From Selenomonadales bacterium (GTDB taxonomy: Bacteria; Bacillota; Negativicutes; RGIG982): DNA of 6,672 nt. Of this stretch, positions 6,136 through 6,672 are shown in pieces (the stretch's first letter is position 1; the number at the start of each line of letters is the position of its first letter). The stretch covers positions 1-6,672 of the forward strand of contig JAFPBC010000249.1 in NCBI GenBank assembly GCA_017390595.1, read 5' to 3'. The notes under the pieces were generated by a model, which was given only the letters and a program-made list of their open reading frames with translations, did no database searches and was not told where the DNA came from. The translations under genes were made by a program, and so were the position numbers.

Positions 6136-6672
6136 ATGATGAAAAAATGGGAACAGAAGATAACATATCATTGCGCGCCTGTACTGGCGGGGGTGAAGCC
6201 GTCGAACTTGGTGATGTTTTCGTGCGCGGAGTGCCGCGATATGTGGAAGACGCTCAACGAATATCGCGCCGAGCTTGGCGAGCGCGGTATCGAGATACGC
6301 GTATTCAGCTCGGCAGGTCGGGCGATGATCTTCGTCTATCGTCCGTCGATGCTTGCCGAATGCCTTGCGCCCGCGGAGGTGCAGGACTTTCTGGTGCGTC
6401 ACGGCTATGCGCGCGATATGGAGCTCAAGAGAGCGCTCGATATGCTCGCGAAACGCATCGTCTCGTCGGGCGAGTTTCCGCATGAGATCGGCATCTTTCT
6501 CGGCTATCCGCTCAGCGATGTAGAAGGCTTCCTCTCCTCGCGCGAGGACTTTCTCCTCTGCGGTGAGTGGAAGGTATACAGCGAAAAAGAAAAGGCAGAG
6601 AGGCTCTTCGCTCTCTACCGCGATGCGCGTCAGCGTGCCGTCGGCAAAACGATCCGCGAGATGGTCAGCTGA
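6136..6672 (+). CDS. DUF3793 family protein of unknown function
   Basis: This 178-residue protein has no signal peptide or membrane segment and is probably cytoplasmic. I recognise DUF3793 from three blocks: HCAPVLAGVKPSNL at 12-25, FPHEIGIFLGYPLSDVEGF at 114-132, and CGEWKVYSEKEKAERLF at 142-158. Conserved cysteines C13 and C142 stand out, with C30 and C33 in a CAEC pair. The family has no established biochemical activity; members occur in anaerobic Firmicutes, often near flavodoxin or iron-related genes. AAGGAGGG (6124-6131) precedes the ATG at 6136 by 4 bases. The second ATG at 6139 gives slightly better spacing and is an equally good start. The Fur-like site over the promoter supports a role under iron limitation. 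The TGA is the last codon of the window, so any cotranscribed gene downstream cannot be seen. Confidence 0.85.
   Translation: MMKKWEQKITYHCAPVLAGVKPSNLVMFSCAECRDMWKTLNEYRAELGERGIEIRVFSSAGRAMIFVYRPSMLAECLAPAEVQDFLVRHGYARDMELKRALDMLAKRIVSSGEFPHEIGIFLGYPLSDVEGFLSSREDFLLCGEWKVYSEKEKAERLFALYRDARQRAVGKTIREMVS

Noticed and set aside
5657..6166. 169-codon minus-strand frame across the DUF3793 promoter region
   Set aside because: It spans a strong terminator, a repeat-like segment and the Fur-like promoter, and has no family resemblance.
1..6672. CRISPR array, tRNA, rRNA or transposase gene
   Set aside because: No regularly spaced direct repeats, no tRNA- or rRNA-like segments and no transposase-like protein were seen on either strand.

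Overview
The window looks like a piece of chromosome from a diderm Firmicute (Negativicutes, perhaps a Selenomonas-type organism). The reasons are a complete TonB-dependent outer-membrane receptor alongside Firmicute-style traits: strong AGGAGG-type ribosome binding sites, a DUF3793 gene, and a clostridial-type flavodiiron protein. The taxonomic call is inference from gene content; no marker gene is present.

Layout. (1) Positions 1-357, minus strand: the first 119 codons of a flavodiiron protein (O2/NO reductase) that runs off the left edge. (2) 474-1322, minus strand: a complete MerR-family activator with a GyrI-like ligand-binding domain, with its own terminator at 429-465. (3) 1323-1737: a gene-poor gap with a hairpin-rich segment that resembles a dispersed repeat. 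(4) 1738-5748, plus strand: one transcription unit. It has a MerR-type promoter (19-bp spacer holding a perfect 7-bp dyad), a lipoprotein substrate-binding protein of the BtuF/FhuD/FepB class, a xylose-isomerase-like TIM-barrel protein overlapping it by one base, a BtuB-like TonB-dependent receptor, and a strong intrinsic terminator. (5) 5751-5950: a second repeat-like intergenic segment. (6) 5983-6672, plus strand: a promoter overlapped by a Fur-box-like site, driving a DUF3793 gene that ends at the last base.

How the parts may work together. The receptor would bring a bulky scarce ligand (corrinoid, haem or siderophore-like chelate) across the outer membrane. The lipoprotein would bind it in the periplasm, and the TIM-barrel enzyme, which keeps a full set of likely metal ligands, could process it or a derivative in the cytoplasm. 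No ABC permease or ATPase is encoded here, so these must be supplied from elsewhere or the system works differently. The operon promoter has the geometry of MerR-activated promoters and a MerR gene lies close by on the opposite strand, so ligand-induced activation is a testable model. The DUF3793 gene appears iron-regulated. The most interesting item is the lipoprotein/TIM-barrel/TonB-receptor operon with its apparent MerR switch.
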